Assembly (NCBI GenBank): GCA_025453495.1
Contig: JALOQM010000007.1
Coordinates: 1-33,978 of the forward strand
DNA: 33,978 nt
Reading direction: 5' to 3'
Source of the DNA: Minisyncoccota bacterium
GTDB lineage: Bacteria; Patescibacteriota; Minisyncoccia; Phycocordibacterales; UBA9973
The position numbers were made by a program, and so were the translations under genes. Numbering within the stretch: position 1 is the first letter of the stretch; the number at the start of each line of letters is the position of its first letter. Below the pieces are notes generated by a model. The model had not been told where the DNA came from and ran no database searches. It was given only the letters and a program-made list of their open reading frames with translations. Below are positions 1-8,460 of the stretch, piece by piece.

Positions 1-77
1 GCTCCCGCGAGCGAGGCCGCGAGCGAGGCGCCGATTGCGCCGGGGCCGACGATGGCGACGCGGCTCAGGGCAGGCAT
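1..77 (-). CDS. N-terminal fragment resembling 2-dehydropantoate 2-reductase (ApbA/PanE), high-GC, probably chimeric or foreign sequence
   Basis: The reverse strand from 77 reads ATG CCT GCC CTG AGC CGC GTC GCC ATC GTC GGC CCC GGC GCA ATC GGC... = MPALSRVAIVGPGAIGASLAASLAG, a Rossmann GxGxxG start. Very GC-rich compared with the rest of the window. Confidence 0.5.
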   Translation of the reverse strand, partial: MPALSRVAIVGPGAIGASLAASLAG

Positions 78-81
78 CGTG

Positions 82-343
82 GGGCGAGCTTACTGTCAAA
101 GAGGGTGTAGTGGTATCTGGTCCAACTATCCTTACTGCGGGACAAGGAGATCGTGTCATAATAAAAGTCATATCAGATGCTCCTGATACACTCTACGTAT
201 CTGGCTATGATGTCTCTACTGATCTCGTCAAGAATGTAGAAGGCGGTATAATTTTCTACGCAGCGACAACCGGCAGATTTGCACTTGAACTTCAAAATGC
301 ACAGACGCCTCTTGGTACACTCGAAGTATTACCTCGAGAATAA
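82..343 (+). CDS. C-terminal part of a cupredoxin-like domain protein (5' truncated)
   Basis: ORF 35..343. From about LTVKEGVVVSGPTIL onward it reads ...GDRVIIKVISDAPDTLYVSGYDVS...GRFALELQNAQTPLGTLEVLP, resembling EfeO/cupredoxin_1-type domains. The N-terminal part of the ORF comes from the high-GC fragment. Confidence 0.55.
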
Positions 344-465
344 TCTGCAAGAATTTCAAAAAACGCCACTTTTCTGATACAAAGGGGTGTTTTTTTGTTT
401 GATTATATTGAGAAAGATTTCTGTGGTATACTCGAGGCACTTAGTAATAATAATCGTATCGTTAT

Positions 466-699
466 ATGAAACCAGTCACAATATACAGTACTCCAACATG
501 CATCTATTGCAATATTGCCAAGAATTTCTTTAAGGAAAACAATATTGCCTATGAAGAGTACAATGTCGCTACCGATATGGAGAAGCGCAAAGAGATGGTC
601 GAAAAAAGTGGACAGATGGGAGTGCCGGTCATTATGATCGGCGAGGATGTTGTTGTCGGTTTCAATAAGCCACAGGTGTCTGCACTGCTTGGGCTGTAA
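466..699 (+). CDS. Glutaredoxin / NrdH-like thioredoxin-fold protein
   Basis: 77 aa, MKPVTIYSTPTCIYCNIAKNFF...GVPVIMIGEDVVVGFN; CxxC motif and cis-Pro TVP-like GVPV. Confidence 0.92.
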   Translation: MKPVTIYSTPTCIYCNIAKNFFKENNIAYEEYNVATDMEKRKEMVEKSGQMGVPVIMIGEDVVVGFNKPQVSALLGL

Positions 700-722
700 T
701 TTCCTCTCAAATACTGTATGAT

Positions 723-750
723 AAAAAGCGCCGTAACGAGGCGTTTTTTA
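723..750 (+). terminator. Intrinsic terminator after the glutaredoxin gene
   Basis: AAAAAGCGCCgtaacgaGGCGTTTTTT hairpin plus T-run. Confidence 0.7.
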
Positions 751-758
751 TATAGTTT

Positions 759-830
759 GTCTCCGTAGTTAAATGGATATAACAACTCCGTCCTAAGGAG
801 TAATTGTAGGTTCGATTCCTGCCGGAGACA
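759..830 (+). tRNA. tRNA-Arg(CCT)
   Basis: Acceptor GTCTCCG/CGGAGAC; anticodon arm ACTCC-GTCCTAA-GGAGT (anticodon CCT); T-arm GGTTCGATTCC; discriminator A. Confidence 0.93.
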
Positions 831-936
831 CCCTAGCCCCGACGATAGTCGGGGAGCAGACACTGGTCGGCTTTCTGTGGAGAGAATTCCAGTATGAGAG
901 CAAAGCTCCATACGGGATAGGGCATCTCCATAAAAA

Positions 937-962
937 AGAGGGTTTGCTTTCGCAAACCCTCT
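937..962 (-). terminator. Intrinsic terminator for the minus-strand gene 1016..1924
   Basis: AGAGGGTTTGC tttc GCAAACCCTCT perfect 11-bp stem; A-run on + (T-run on -) at 932-937. Confidence 0.75.
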
Positions 963-1015
963 CAAGGATTCAAGGATCAAGAATTCAAAAGACTCAAGAC
1001 CTCAAAGTTCAAACA

Positions 1016-1924
1016 TCACTTCTGCGGAACGAAAGCGGACACAGAGCCACAGTAAGCGCTGGCAATCGACACATCGTAGGCGCCGAACCCGAGCCCGCCG
1101 TCATGGAAGCGGAAGATCGGAGACTCCGAGAAGCCGCCATCCGCATTCGGAGCGAACTCATCACCTGCACAGTCGGTATCCAGTTCTTCCCAACGAACGT
1201 AGCGTTCGGGGTGAATCAGAGCCATACAGCCGATAGCGAATGCACCTAAGCCAAATTCGTTGCTTGCGAAGGTTTCCCTTGCCCTGCGAACGGATTTGCC
1301 ACGGTGACGCATACCGTACTGTACTGCGATAATCAGAATGTCGCCTGTTTGTTCAGCTTCCAGGTGTTCCAGGAAGTCAACAGTGCGTGCATGCTGGCGG
1401 AGTTTGTTGGGTACGATTTCACCATTGCGGTAGTTTGTAAAGATACGGCTGTCGGTTAATTTCATGTGTACCAGTTTTACTGCTTCGCAATACTGCTCGG
1501 CTTTGTCCGTAATTGCAGGAAACTGCTTTGTGGCAACTGCAGACACTTTCGGGATAGCGAACCATCCTTCAGAGCCTTCGGGAAGCGTAGGCAAGTTTTT
1601 GGCAAATTCCAATGCCTGTGTCGGATCAAGTCCGAACATGGTAGCAATGGTTTTCACCTGTTCTGCAATCGGTTTCGGACCCTTGTACTCTTTGGGGTAG
1701 GTGTAGTTTGAGGACACCACCTCATTGGCGTACTGGTTTGTAGCCGAATGCTTTTGAATTAGATCGCCAAGCTCTTTCCAGAACTCACGGCTTTCGTTAA
1801 GGCGTTGTGCGGAACCATCAGCTCCGTCAGTCAGTTGTTGTTTGTTGTACACAGCACGCCATTTCGCTGTGGCATCAAGACCCTTAGGGTCATCTGACGT
1901 GATCAACTTTTTAGTCGTCATCAT
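1016..1924 (-). CDS. Hypothetical protein (~302 aa), function unknown
   Basis: Long ORF. Likely start is MMTTKKLITSDDPKGLDATAKWR..., preceded by AAAGGA. Not assigned to a family by eye; composition is more GC-rich than its neighbours. Confidence 0.8.
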   Translation of the reverse strand: MMTTKKLITSDDPKGLDATAKWRAVYNKQQLTDGADGSAQRLNESREFWKELGDLIQKHSATNQYANEVVSSNYTYPKEYKGPKPIAEQVKTIATMFGLDPTQALEFAKNLPTLPEGSEGWFAIPKVSAVATKQFPAITDKAEQYCEAVKLVHMKLTDSRIFTNYRNGEIVPNKLRQHARTVDFLEHLEAEQTGDILIIAVQYGMRHRGKSVRRARETFASNEFGLGAFAIGCMALIHPERYVRWEELDTDCAGDEFAPNADGGFSESPIFRFHDGGLGFGAYDVSIASAYCGSVSAFVPQK

Positions 1925-2063
1925 CTTATTTCCTTTTGATTTGAAAGAACTGGGTCCCGACACCCAGCCTAGAAAGTTAGATAGAGGTCGGGTATCGTTA
2001 CTTAACAAATATAGCACAAATTGATTTAAATGTCAATGTCAAAAAACGTTTTGGTATATACTC

Positions 2064-2159
2064 TTATATTCCTAATTTATTTAATTCCTCAGTGTATTTT
2101 TCACAAATCTCAGCAACTTTTATCTCAGGATCATCTTCAATATCGGAGGTGAAAAACCA
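2064..2159 (-). pseudogene. Short C-terminal gene remnant (~31 aa), unknown family
   Basis: The minus strand reads WFFTSDIEDDPEIKVAEICEKYTEELNKLGI* after an upstream in-frame stop; charged, helix-like, coding-looking composition without a start codon. Confidence 0.3.
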
Positions 2160-2260
2160 AATTTAGATTTCTATGATAATCAAAAATAAATATATTTTGA
2201 GAAATATATAGACCCGCTTTAATGTGGGTTTCTGTTTTTACTATTTTTCTAAATCAACTC

Positions 2261-4420
2261 TTATTCAAAGTGTATATTCTTTTTCTTGGCTGCAAGTTCT
2301 TGGTGTAGTCGAGGATAGAGGCTAAGTGTCTCGTCTTCTGAGATGAGCACCTCTGCTTCTTTGCGCGCCGCTTGGACGAGTTTTAAGTTTTTGAGTGCTT
2401 CCATGCCAATATCTGATATACCCCATTGTTTCGCGCCCGCAAGATCACCCGCGCCACGTTGTGCAAGGTCGAGCTCCGCAAGCTCGAATCCGTTCTTGGC
2501 TTTGACGAGCGCACTCAATCGCTCGAGTGACTTTTTTGTTTTTGCATCAGAGAAGATATAGCAATACGCTTGGTGTTCACTACGGACGACACGCCCACGG
2601 AGTTGATGTAGTTGGGCAAGACCGAATCGTTCTGCACCTTCGATTATGATAATTGTTGCATTTGGGACATTCACACCAACTTCGATAACTGAAGTCGCCA
2701 CAAGTATATCTATGTCACCTTCGACAAATTCTTTCATCACTTTTTCTTTCCTCTCTTTACTCATCTTGCTATGGAGTATTTCGATGCGCTCGCTTGTAAA
2801 AATGTCTTCGCGTAAGCGCTTTGCCTCGGTGATGACTGATTTTGCAAGAATAGTACTCTGCTTTTCGGGATCTGGTTCATCAATGCGGGGACAAATCACA
2901 TATGCTTGCCGGCCGGCTTTTATCTCAGCACGGATTTTTGCATATGCGTCGTTTCTTTTTTCTTGTGTGACAATTTCAGTAATGATTCGTTTTCTCCCTG
3001 CCGGCATCTCGTCTATGAGCGAAAGGTCAAGGTCTCCGTATGCGGTAAGTGCAAGTGTACGGGGTATCGGTGTCGCTGTCATAGAAAGAAAATGTGGAGC
3101 GAATCCTTCTTTTCTTGCAAGTGTGGCGCGTTGATTTGTCCCGAATCGATGTTGTTCATCTATAATGACAAGGGCAAGATGTTTGAATTGCACTGACTTT
3201 TGGATGAGTGCATGCGTACCAAAGAGGATGGGTATATCTCCGCCTTTGACCCATTTTAAGAGCTGTGTTCGAGAGATATCAGTCCAAGAATCTGGATTGA
3301 TCTTTGAGGGGAATTTACGTGCTGTTTTGCCGGTAATGAGACCGACTGAGATACCGAGGTGTTTGAAGTACTTGATGAATGATTCAAAATGCTGCGCTGC
3401 GAGTATTTCTGTCGGTGCCATATATGCTACTTGGAGATTGCCAAAGCGATTGCTCTCCGGATGACCACTGACCACAGCATGTGCAGCGATAGCAGCGACA
3501 AGTGTTTTCCCAGATCCGACATCACCTTCAAGGAGACGCGACATAGGAACATCTTTTTTGAGATCAGAAAGTATCGTTTCTGCAGCACTATATTGTGCCT
3601 TCGTGGGAGCAAAAGGGAATCTTTGTATAAAAGCAGCTGTTTCTGTATCTTCGGCTCTGACGCGAAATGCTTTGTTTTTTCTAAAATGCGCACGCTCTTT
3701 TTGGCGGGCAAGCTGCATGAACAATACTTCTTCAAAAGCGAAACGCTTGCGTGCAGCAATTGCATCAGACTGTCGTTTGGGTGTATGTATGAAGACGATA
3801 GCTGCAGTGAGAGAAGGAAGATTGTACTTTTCTACGATAGACTCAGGCAAATAGTCTTCGAGCTCTTTTTGCGTTTCTGCGGCAAGTATTTTTTTGATTT
3901 TGTGTGCAATCCAGGTTGAGCTAATACCTTTTGTCTCAGGGTAGATTGCAAGTAGTTCATTTCCCGAAGGATCATCTGATTTCGCAAAAAGTGAATTTTT
4001 CTCATCAATCAATGTATCCGCGCCCCCGAGTTCAGGATTTGCCATGTATATACCATTTGTATTGCCACTTATCTTTCCAGAGAGTTTCACAATAGCGCCA
4101 ACAGTGAGCATTTTGCTCATGTATGCTTGATTGAACCATAGTACTTTGAGTTTGCCGCTCGCATCCTCAATCGTCGCTTCTCCCATTGGTATCCGCTTTT
4201 TCCATGCTTTACGTAGTCCAGTCTTTGTCACTTTGCCAAATACTGTTGCGGTGTCACCTGCAGCAAGCTCTCCGATCTGCTTTGCGTCACCAGCACTCGC
4301 ATACCGCGCTGGGAAATAAAAGAGAAGATCTCGCACGGTAAAAAGGCAAAGTTTAGTCAATGCCTTTTTTTGTATATCATCTATGCGAAAGGTTTTGATA
4401 AGTAAGTCGTTGAGTTGCAC
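2261..4420 (-). CDS. recG: ATP-dependent DNA helicase RecG
   Basis: 719 aa with GDVGSGKTLVA (Walker A), DEQHR, MTATPIPRTLAL, ATSVIEVGVNVPNA, QLHQLRGRVVR motifs. Confidence 0.97.
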   Translation of the reverse strand: MQLNDLLIKTFRIDDIQKKALTKLCLFTVRDLLFYFPARYASAGDAKQIGELAAGDTATVFGKVTKTGLRKAWKKRIPMGEATIEDASGKLKVLWFNQAYMSKMLTVGAIVKLSGKISGNTNGIYMANPELGGADTLIDEKNSLFAKSDDPSGNELLAIYPETKGISSTWIAHKIKKILAAETQKELEDYLPESIVEKYNLPSLTAAIVFIHTPKRQSDAIAARKRFAFEEVLFMQLARQKERAHFRKNKAFRVRAEDTETAAFIQRFPFAPTKAQYSAAETILSDLKKDVPMSRLLEGDVGSGKTLVAAIAAHAVVSGHPESNRFGNLQVAYMAPTEILAAQHFESFIKYFKHLGISVGLITGKTARKFPSKINPDSWTDISRTQLLKWVKGGDIPILFGTHALIQKSVQFKHLALVIIDEQHRFGTNQRATLARKEGFAPHFLSMTATPIPRTLALTAYGDLDLSLIDEMPAGRKRIITEIVTQEKRNDAYAKIRAEIKAGRQAYVICPRIDEPDPEKQSTILAKSVITEAKRLREDIFTSERIEILHSKMSKERKEKVMKEFVEGDIDILVATSVIEVGVNVPNATIIIIEGAERFGLAQLHQLRGRVVRSEHQAYCYIFSDAKTKKSLERLSALVKAKNGFELAELDLAQRGAGDLAGAKQWGISDIGMEALKNLKLVQAARKEAEVLISEDETLSLYPRLHQELAAKKKNIHFE

Positions 4421-4554
4421 AGGAATAGTATAGCAATCAAAGTATGGTTTTTTAGTATCCTGTAATTATGAGTAAGGAAGTTGGGATTGTCTTGTTGCAC
4501 AGGAGTGCTGCATAGTACTACACCAAACGACAATAGATTTATGAGGGATTTAGA

Positions 4555-4630
4555 ATAAAAAAGCCCGAACGACGAATCGTTCGGGCTTGAAAAGAATTAC
4601 CTACCACTTAGAAACAGAAAAGCTAGGACT
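4555..4630 (-). ncRNA. Candidate small RNA (~75 nt) with its own promoter-like element and terminator
   Basis: The minus strand has TTGACG (4661-4666) -N18- TACATT (4637-4642). A strong hairpin AAGCCCGAACGA cgaa TCGTTCGGGCTT (4561-4588) follows about 40 nt downstream, with a T-run on the minus strand. No ORF in between. Confidence 0.35.
4561..4588 (-). terminator. Strong intrinsic terminator
   Basis: Perfect 12-bp stem, 4-nt loop, AATAAAAA on the + side giving a T-run on the minus strand. Confidence 0.75.
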
Positions 4631-4678
4631 GCGACAAATGTAGCACAGTTATTGCTTCTCCGTCAATTATCACGGAAA

Positions 4679-4702
4679 TAAAAAACCGCCTAAGCGGTAT
4701 TG
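4679..4702 (-). terminator. Terminator of the response regulator/histidine kinase operon
   Basis: aaaaaaCCGCctaaGCGGta; T-run on the minus strand. Confidence 0.65.
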
Positions 4703-4761
4703 TATTATCCTTCGGCTGGTTTGGCTAAGCTCACCACAAGAAGCTCAGGATGTAGCTCCAC

Positions 4762-5136
4762 TTATTTCCCGATAGTCTGAGTTATTTTTTCTGACAATTC
4801 ATCAAGTGTGAAATTTGCTTTGATCATGAATTCTTTAACACCGAGATCTTGTGCACGTTTGATATCTTTTTCCTCAGAGAGATTTGAGAAGATGATTTTT
4901 GGAACGTCTTTTACATTTTCACGCGCCTGGATTTCCTTGAGTATTTCAAATCCATCGACGCCAGGGAGTAGGAGATCAAGAAGAAAAAGATCTGGTACAA
5001 GACCACCATCAAGCAATGCAAAAGCCTCTTTGCTATTTTGCGCACCAAAGACGGCATATCCTTCGCTTTGTAGTTTGCGTGATGCAAGTCCTTGAAGGAA
5101 ACTGTCATCTTCAACAATGAGAATTTGTTTTGCCAT
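4762..5136 (-). CDS. Response regulator receiver protein
   Basis: MAKQILIVEDDSFLQGLASRKLQSEGY...PDLFLLDLLLPGVDGFEIL...PKIIFSNL...GVKEFMIKA: CheY-like receiver. Confidence 0.93.
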   Translation of the reverse strand: MAKQILIVEDDSFLQGLASRKLQSEGYAVFGAQNSKEAFALLDGGLVPDLFLLDLLLPGVDGFEILKEIQARENVKDVPKIIFSNLSEEKDIKRAQDLGVKEFMIKANFTLDELSEKITQTIGK

Positions 5137-5175
5137 ATACAAGAAGTATAGCAAGTATTAGAGACCCTGCAATCA

Positions 5176-5931
5176 CTACCGGGCTACTGGAATAGTAAAA
5201 TGGAATGTTGTGCCTCTTTTTTGCTGGCTTTCAAACCAAATAGAGCCACCGTGCTCTTCAATAATATGTCTTGTCATGTAGAGCCCAAGACCGGTGCCAG
5301 TCTTTGACTTTGATTTTGCGTTTTCTGCTCGAAAAAAACGCTCAAATATCTTGCTTTTGTCGTGCTCGCTGATCCCAATACCGGTATCTACTACTTGTAT
5401 TTCAAGGAAATCTCCAGACTGCTTTGCAGTGATAGTGATAGAGCCACCGCTCTTGCCATATTTGAGAGCATTTTCTATGAGGTTTTGTAGGACGATGCGT
5501 ATCTTGTCACTATCCATGAGTACTTTTGGTATTCGTTCAGTCGGCTTTTTGAGTTCGATGTGTATATCGTATTTAAATGCTTCACCAGAGAAATCAATGA
5601 GTGTGTCTTGTATCAACGCGACAATATCGCCTTCTTTAAAAGTATATGTATCACGGAGATTGCCATTCTTATTTGCTTCAAGTACACCTGATACGAGATA
5701 GATCATTCGCTCTGTACGATCGTAGATTTTTTGGACATACTTTTTTTCATCATGCGTAAGCGTGCCTATATCACCATCGAGAAGCATTTTGAGTACCCAT
5801 TTTATCGCGGTGAGAGAAGTGCGCAGTTGGTGTACATTTGCCGAAACGATATCTTTGCGTCGAGCAATTTCCTCCTTGAGCTTTTTGTTTTCTCGAGCAA
5901 GGTGTACAAAGGAGAGTACTTTTTTGAACAT
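5176..5931 (-). CDS. Sensor histidine kinase
   Basis: SANVHQLRTSLTAIKWVL (H-box), NLIENALKYGKSGG (N), DTGIGISEHDKSKIFERFFRAENA (G1/F), GTGLGLYMTRHIIEEHGG (G2). Confidence 0.95.
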   Translation of the reverse strand: MFKKVLSFVHLARENKKLKEEIARRKDIVSANVHQLRTSLTAIKWVLKMLLDGDIGTLTHDEKKYVQKIYDRTERMIYLVSGVLEANKNGNLRDTYTFKEGDIVALIQDTLIDFSGEAFKYDIHIELKKPTERIPKVLMDSDKIRIVLQNLIENALKYGKSGGSITITAKQSGDFLEIQVVDTGIGISEHDKSKIFERFFRAENAKSKSKTGTGLGLYMTRHIIEEHGGSIWFESQQKRGTTFHFTIPVAR

Positions 5932-6021
5932 ATAGGACAGTATAATACGTTTTGCGACGTATCGCACTCGTCGAAACTAAAGTTTTCTTTTATTGCTATT
6001 TTTGCTATACTATTGTCTGTT

Positions 6022-6774
6022 ATGAAACAAATGCGTTTTTTGGTGTTTTCTATAGTGTTCGGTGTGTTTCTGCTTACTACAGTAGCTGTTCATGCGCAAA
6101 ACTCTGCTGAGGCGACTACTCAAGTTACTGCTCTAGAAGAGACACCAGTAATACTTCCTACTAATCCTTTTTATTTTACGAAAGAGCTTGTCCGTGACGT
6201 CCGCAGGTTTTTTACATTTGGTAGAGTAAACAAAGCGATCTATGAGCTCAAAGTTACTGATGAGAAAGCACTTGAGGTGCGTGAGCTTGAGAAGATCAGT
6301 CCTGATAATGCACCTGCACTTAATAAAGCAATACAAAACTACAATGAAGACGTCGCTCGTTTGAAGGTTCGCCTTGAATCGATCAATGAAACCTCACAAG
6401 ATGAGCGTGTCGACAAATTACTCAACACACTTACCAAGCAAACGCTCCGCCATGTCGAGCTCCTTGGTGAACTCAAAGACAATACCGCGATTACTGAGTC
6501 AGTAGAAATAGCTGAATCCTCTATGCGAGATACAGTGACAAGCGCGGTAATAAAACTTGATACTCCCGAAAAAATCGAAGTACGTCTTGAGAAAGCGATT
6601 GAAGCACAGCCAACGGAAACAGCTATTGAAGAGAAAAAAGCGATACTGCTCAATGTGCAGACACGCGCTGCTCTCTCGCCGGTAACTGATGGAGGAACAG
6701 AAACTAAGACTGAAGAAGAGGGAAGTAGTGTGTCAGAGATTACAGCTCCATTACTATTTGATAGAATCCAATAA
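6022..6774 (+). CDS. Secreted/exported hypothetical protein, DUF5667-like
   Basis: N-terminal signal peptide (MKQMRFLVFSIVFGVFLLTTVAVHAQ), then NPFYFTKELVRDVRRFFTF and helical repeats; similar to exported proteins common in CPR. Confidence 0.6.
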   Translation: MKQMRFLVFSIVFGVFLLTTVAVHAQNSAEATTQVTALEETPVILPTNPFYFTKELVRDVRRFFTFGRVNKAIYELKVTDEKALEVRELEKISPDNAPALNKAIQNYNEDVARLKVRLESINETSQDERVDKLLNTLTKQTLRHVELLGELKDNTAITESVEIAESSMRDTVTSAVIKLDTPEKIEVRLEKAIEAQPTETAIEEKKAILLNVQTRAALSPVTDGGTETKTEEEGSSVSEITAPLLFDRIQ

Positions 6775-6777
6775 GCT

Positions 6778-7002
6778 ATGGAAAGAGAAATCATCCCAGG
6801 AAAATATAGACATTTTAAGGGCTTCATCTGTGATGTTGTCGGTGTCGCGAAGCACTCCGAAGACCACACTACAGAGCTTGTCGTGTACTGGCATGCAAAT
6901 GCAGAAGGAATGCCAGAGTTATGGGCACGCCCAAAAGCAATGTTTCTCGAGACAGTGCTAGTGGATGGAAAGGAAGTAGAAAGATTTACTTATATAGGAT
7001 AG
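6778..7002 (+). CDS. Small hypothetical protein (74 aa)
   Basis: MEREIIPGKYRHFKGFICDVVGVAKHSEDHTTELVVYWHANAEGMPELWARPKAMFLETV...; DUF1653-like look (GKYRHFKG...). Confidence 0.7.
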   Translation: MEREIIPGKYRHFKGFICDVVGVAKHSEDHTTELVVYWHANAEGMPELWARPKAMFLETVLVDGKEVERFTYIG

Positions 7003-7109
7003 ACACTCTTTAAAAAGAGGTAAGTATTTGTCCTTGCATAGGCTCCTTTTGGGAGTATAATTGTTAAGGAATACGAAACTCACAAAATCTTTTACTAAAA
7101 CTAAAGATC

Positions 7110-7556
7110 ATGGAAGATCTACACATTGTTGAGGTCCAGGGGATGCACTACATTCTCCGCCTTGAAGCCACTCTTCGTTCTTTTAAGTGGATGGCCGGTA
7201 ATTCTGAAAGAGGAGATGAGACTTGCTTTAAGTATTGGTATGAAGGCACTGGCTACATACTTAAAAAAAATGAGGATCCTTCTACCAAAAAGATTTTTAC
7301 TTTTACTACCAAAGAGGAGCGCGACTCGTCTTATCCGTTCACTTTTGAAAAAGTGCTCGGTTTTAATTTTGATGGAGAAAAAGATCCTGATCTTTTCACT
7401 CCAAAAACAGAAAGTGTAAAAGAAAGTTTTATTGATTTCCTTTGTGGCGACTCAGGAATACTAGTTTCCGCGGATACGAGCAAAATAATTCCATCTCTGA
7501 AAATCTCTTATGATTTGTTTGCACATTTCTCAGAAAAAGTGCTTTCAGTTTCATAG
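7110..7556 (+). CDS. Hypothetical protein
   Basis: 148-aa ORF in an appropriate intergenic context, followed by a terminator. Confidence 0.7.
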   Translation: MEDLHIVEVQGMHYILRLEATLRSFKWMAGNSERGDETCFKYWYEGTGYILKKNEDPSTKKIFTFTTKEERDSSYPFTFEKVLGFNFDGEKDPDLFTPKTESVKESFIDFLCGDSGILVSADTSKIIPSLKISYDLFAHFSEKVLSVS

Positions 7557-7567
7557 CTCACACAGTA

Positions 7568-7596
7568 AAACCCTCTCGCTATAAACGAGAGGGTTT
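7568..7596. terminator. Bidirectional terminator between convergent genes
   Basis: AAACCCTCTCG ctataaa CGAGAGGGTTT; A/T tracts on both sides. Confidence 0.8.
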
Positions 7597-7599
7597 CTT

Positions 7600-8376
7600 T
7601 TACCTATCTTTTCTTCTGATCGAATCAAGCATGATCGCTGTGGCTGCTGCGACATTGAGTGATTCTGCTTTACCATAGCGCGGGATCATTACTTTTTCTG
7701 TAAGTAATTTTTCATTCTCTGTGCTGATACCATGAGACTCACTGCCCATCACGATGATTGCTCGGTGTGGAAATACTGCTTCGTGTACATTTTTCCCTTT
7801 GAGAGTCGCGCCAATAATTGGAATACTATTTTTTTGAGCCTGAGAAAGAAATGCAGGTAGGTCAAGCTCTGAAAAATGAATATGCGCAAACGAACCCATG
7901 CTTGCGGCAATACTTTTGGGATTATAGAAATCGACACTTCCTCGGGATGCGACGATAGTAGTGATACCAAACCAATCAGCGATACGGATAATAGTGCCGA
8001 GGTTGCCAGGATCAGTTACTCCATCAAGTGCAAGAACACATTCTGTCGAGCTATCTGTTGGCAACAGTGTTGGTATATCTTTTGATTCTTTTTTCTGTAG
8101 GACAATTGCAAGTGCCGCATTGTTTGACTGCAGTGTTCCGAAACTTGCAAGTTCTGTCTTATCTACGGTAATGCATTTTGTACCTTTTCTTTCAAAAGTA
8201 CCGGCTGCTATAGCGCGCGAATGCTTTTGTGTAAAATCTCTGGTGACATAGAGTTCTCGTATAATGAAATCTGACGCAAGAAGCTCAAGGACACTTTTTT
8301 CGCCTTCGACGAGAAATAGTCCACTTTCGGTGCGATATTTTTTCTCCTGTAGTTTTTTTATAGATTTTGAGTTCAT
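7600..8376 (-). CDS. TrmH/SpoU family RNA 2'-O-methyltransferase
   Basis: ALDGVTDPGNLGTIIRIADWFG, IIVMGSESHGIS, ESLNVAAATAIML: SpoU motifs 1-3. Confidence 0.93.
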   Translation of the reverse strand: MNSKSIKKLQEKKYRTESGLFLVEGEKSVLELLASDFIIRELYVTRDFTQKHSRAIAAGTFERKGTKCITVDKTELASFGTLQSNNAALAIVLQKKESKDIPTLLPTDSSTECVLALDGVTDPGNLGTIIRIADWFGITTIVASRGSVDFYNPKSIAASMGSFAHIHFSELDLPAFLSQAQKNSIPIIGATLKGKNVHEAVFPHRAIIVMGSESHGISTENEKLLTEKVMIPRYGKAESLNVAAATAIMLDSIRRKDR

Positions 8377-8460
8377 AGGTATATGAGAGAGTATACCGCT
8401 TTGTGTCACATCGCCAAAATCATTCTCAATTATAGCGTCGTCTGTTACAATAGCCATGTT

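Noticed and set aside
837-854. CCCCGAC-gata-GTCGGGG hairpin after tRNA-Arg considered as a riboswitch or ncRNA
   Set aside because: Short hairpin just downstream of the tRNA, most simply a processing or termination structure; no further conserved structure seen.
549-980. 143-aa minus-strand ORF overlapping tRNA-Arg
   Set aside because: Antisense to glutaredoxin and tRNA-Arg; the peptide (CLRQESNLQLLLRTELLYPFNYG) is a translation of the tRNA complement.
944-1249. + strand ORF antisense to the 1016..1924 gene
   Set aside because: Lies opposite a longer, better coding ORF and starts inside the terminator hairpin.
2646-3134. 162-aa + strand ORF
   Set aside because: Antisense to recG; no start-site support.
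3389-3919. 176-aa + strand ORF inside recG
   Set aside because: Antisense shadow of a clear RecG coding region, Cys/Ser/Phe-rich with no domain logic.
6339-6869. 176-aa minus-strand ORF opposite the exported protein
   Set aside because: Ser/Val-rich antisense shadow of 6022..6774.
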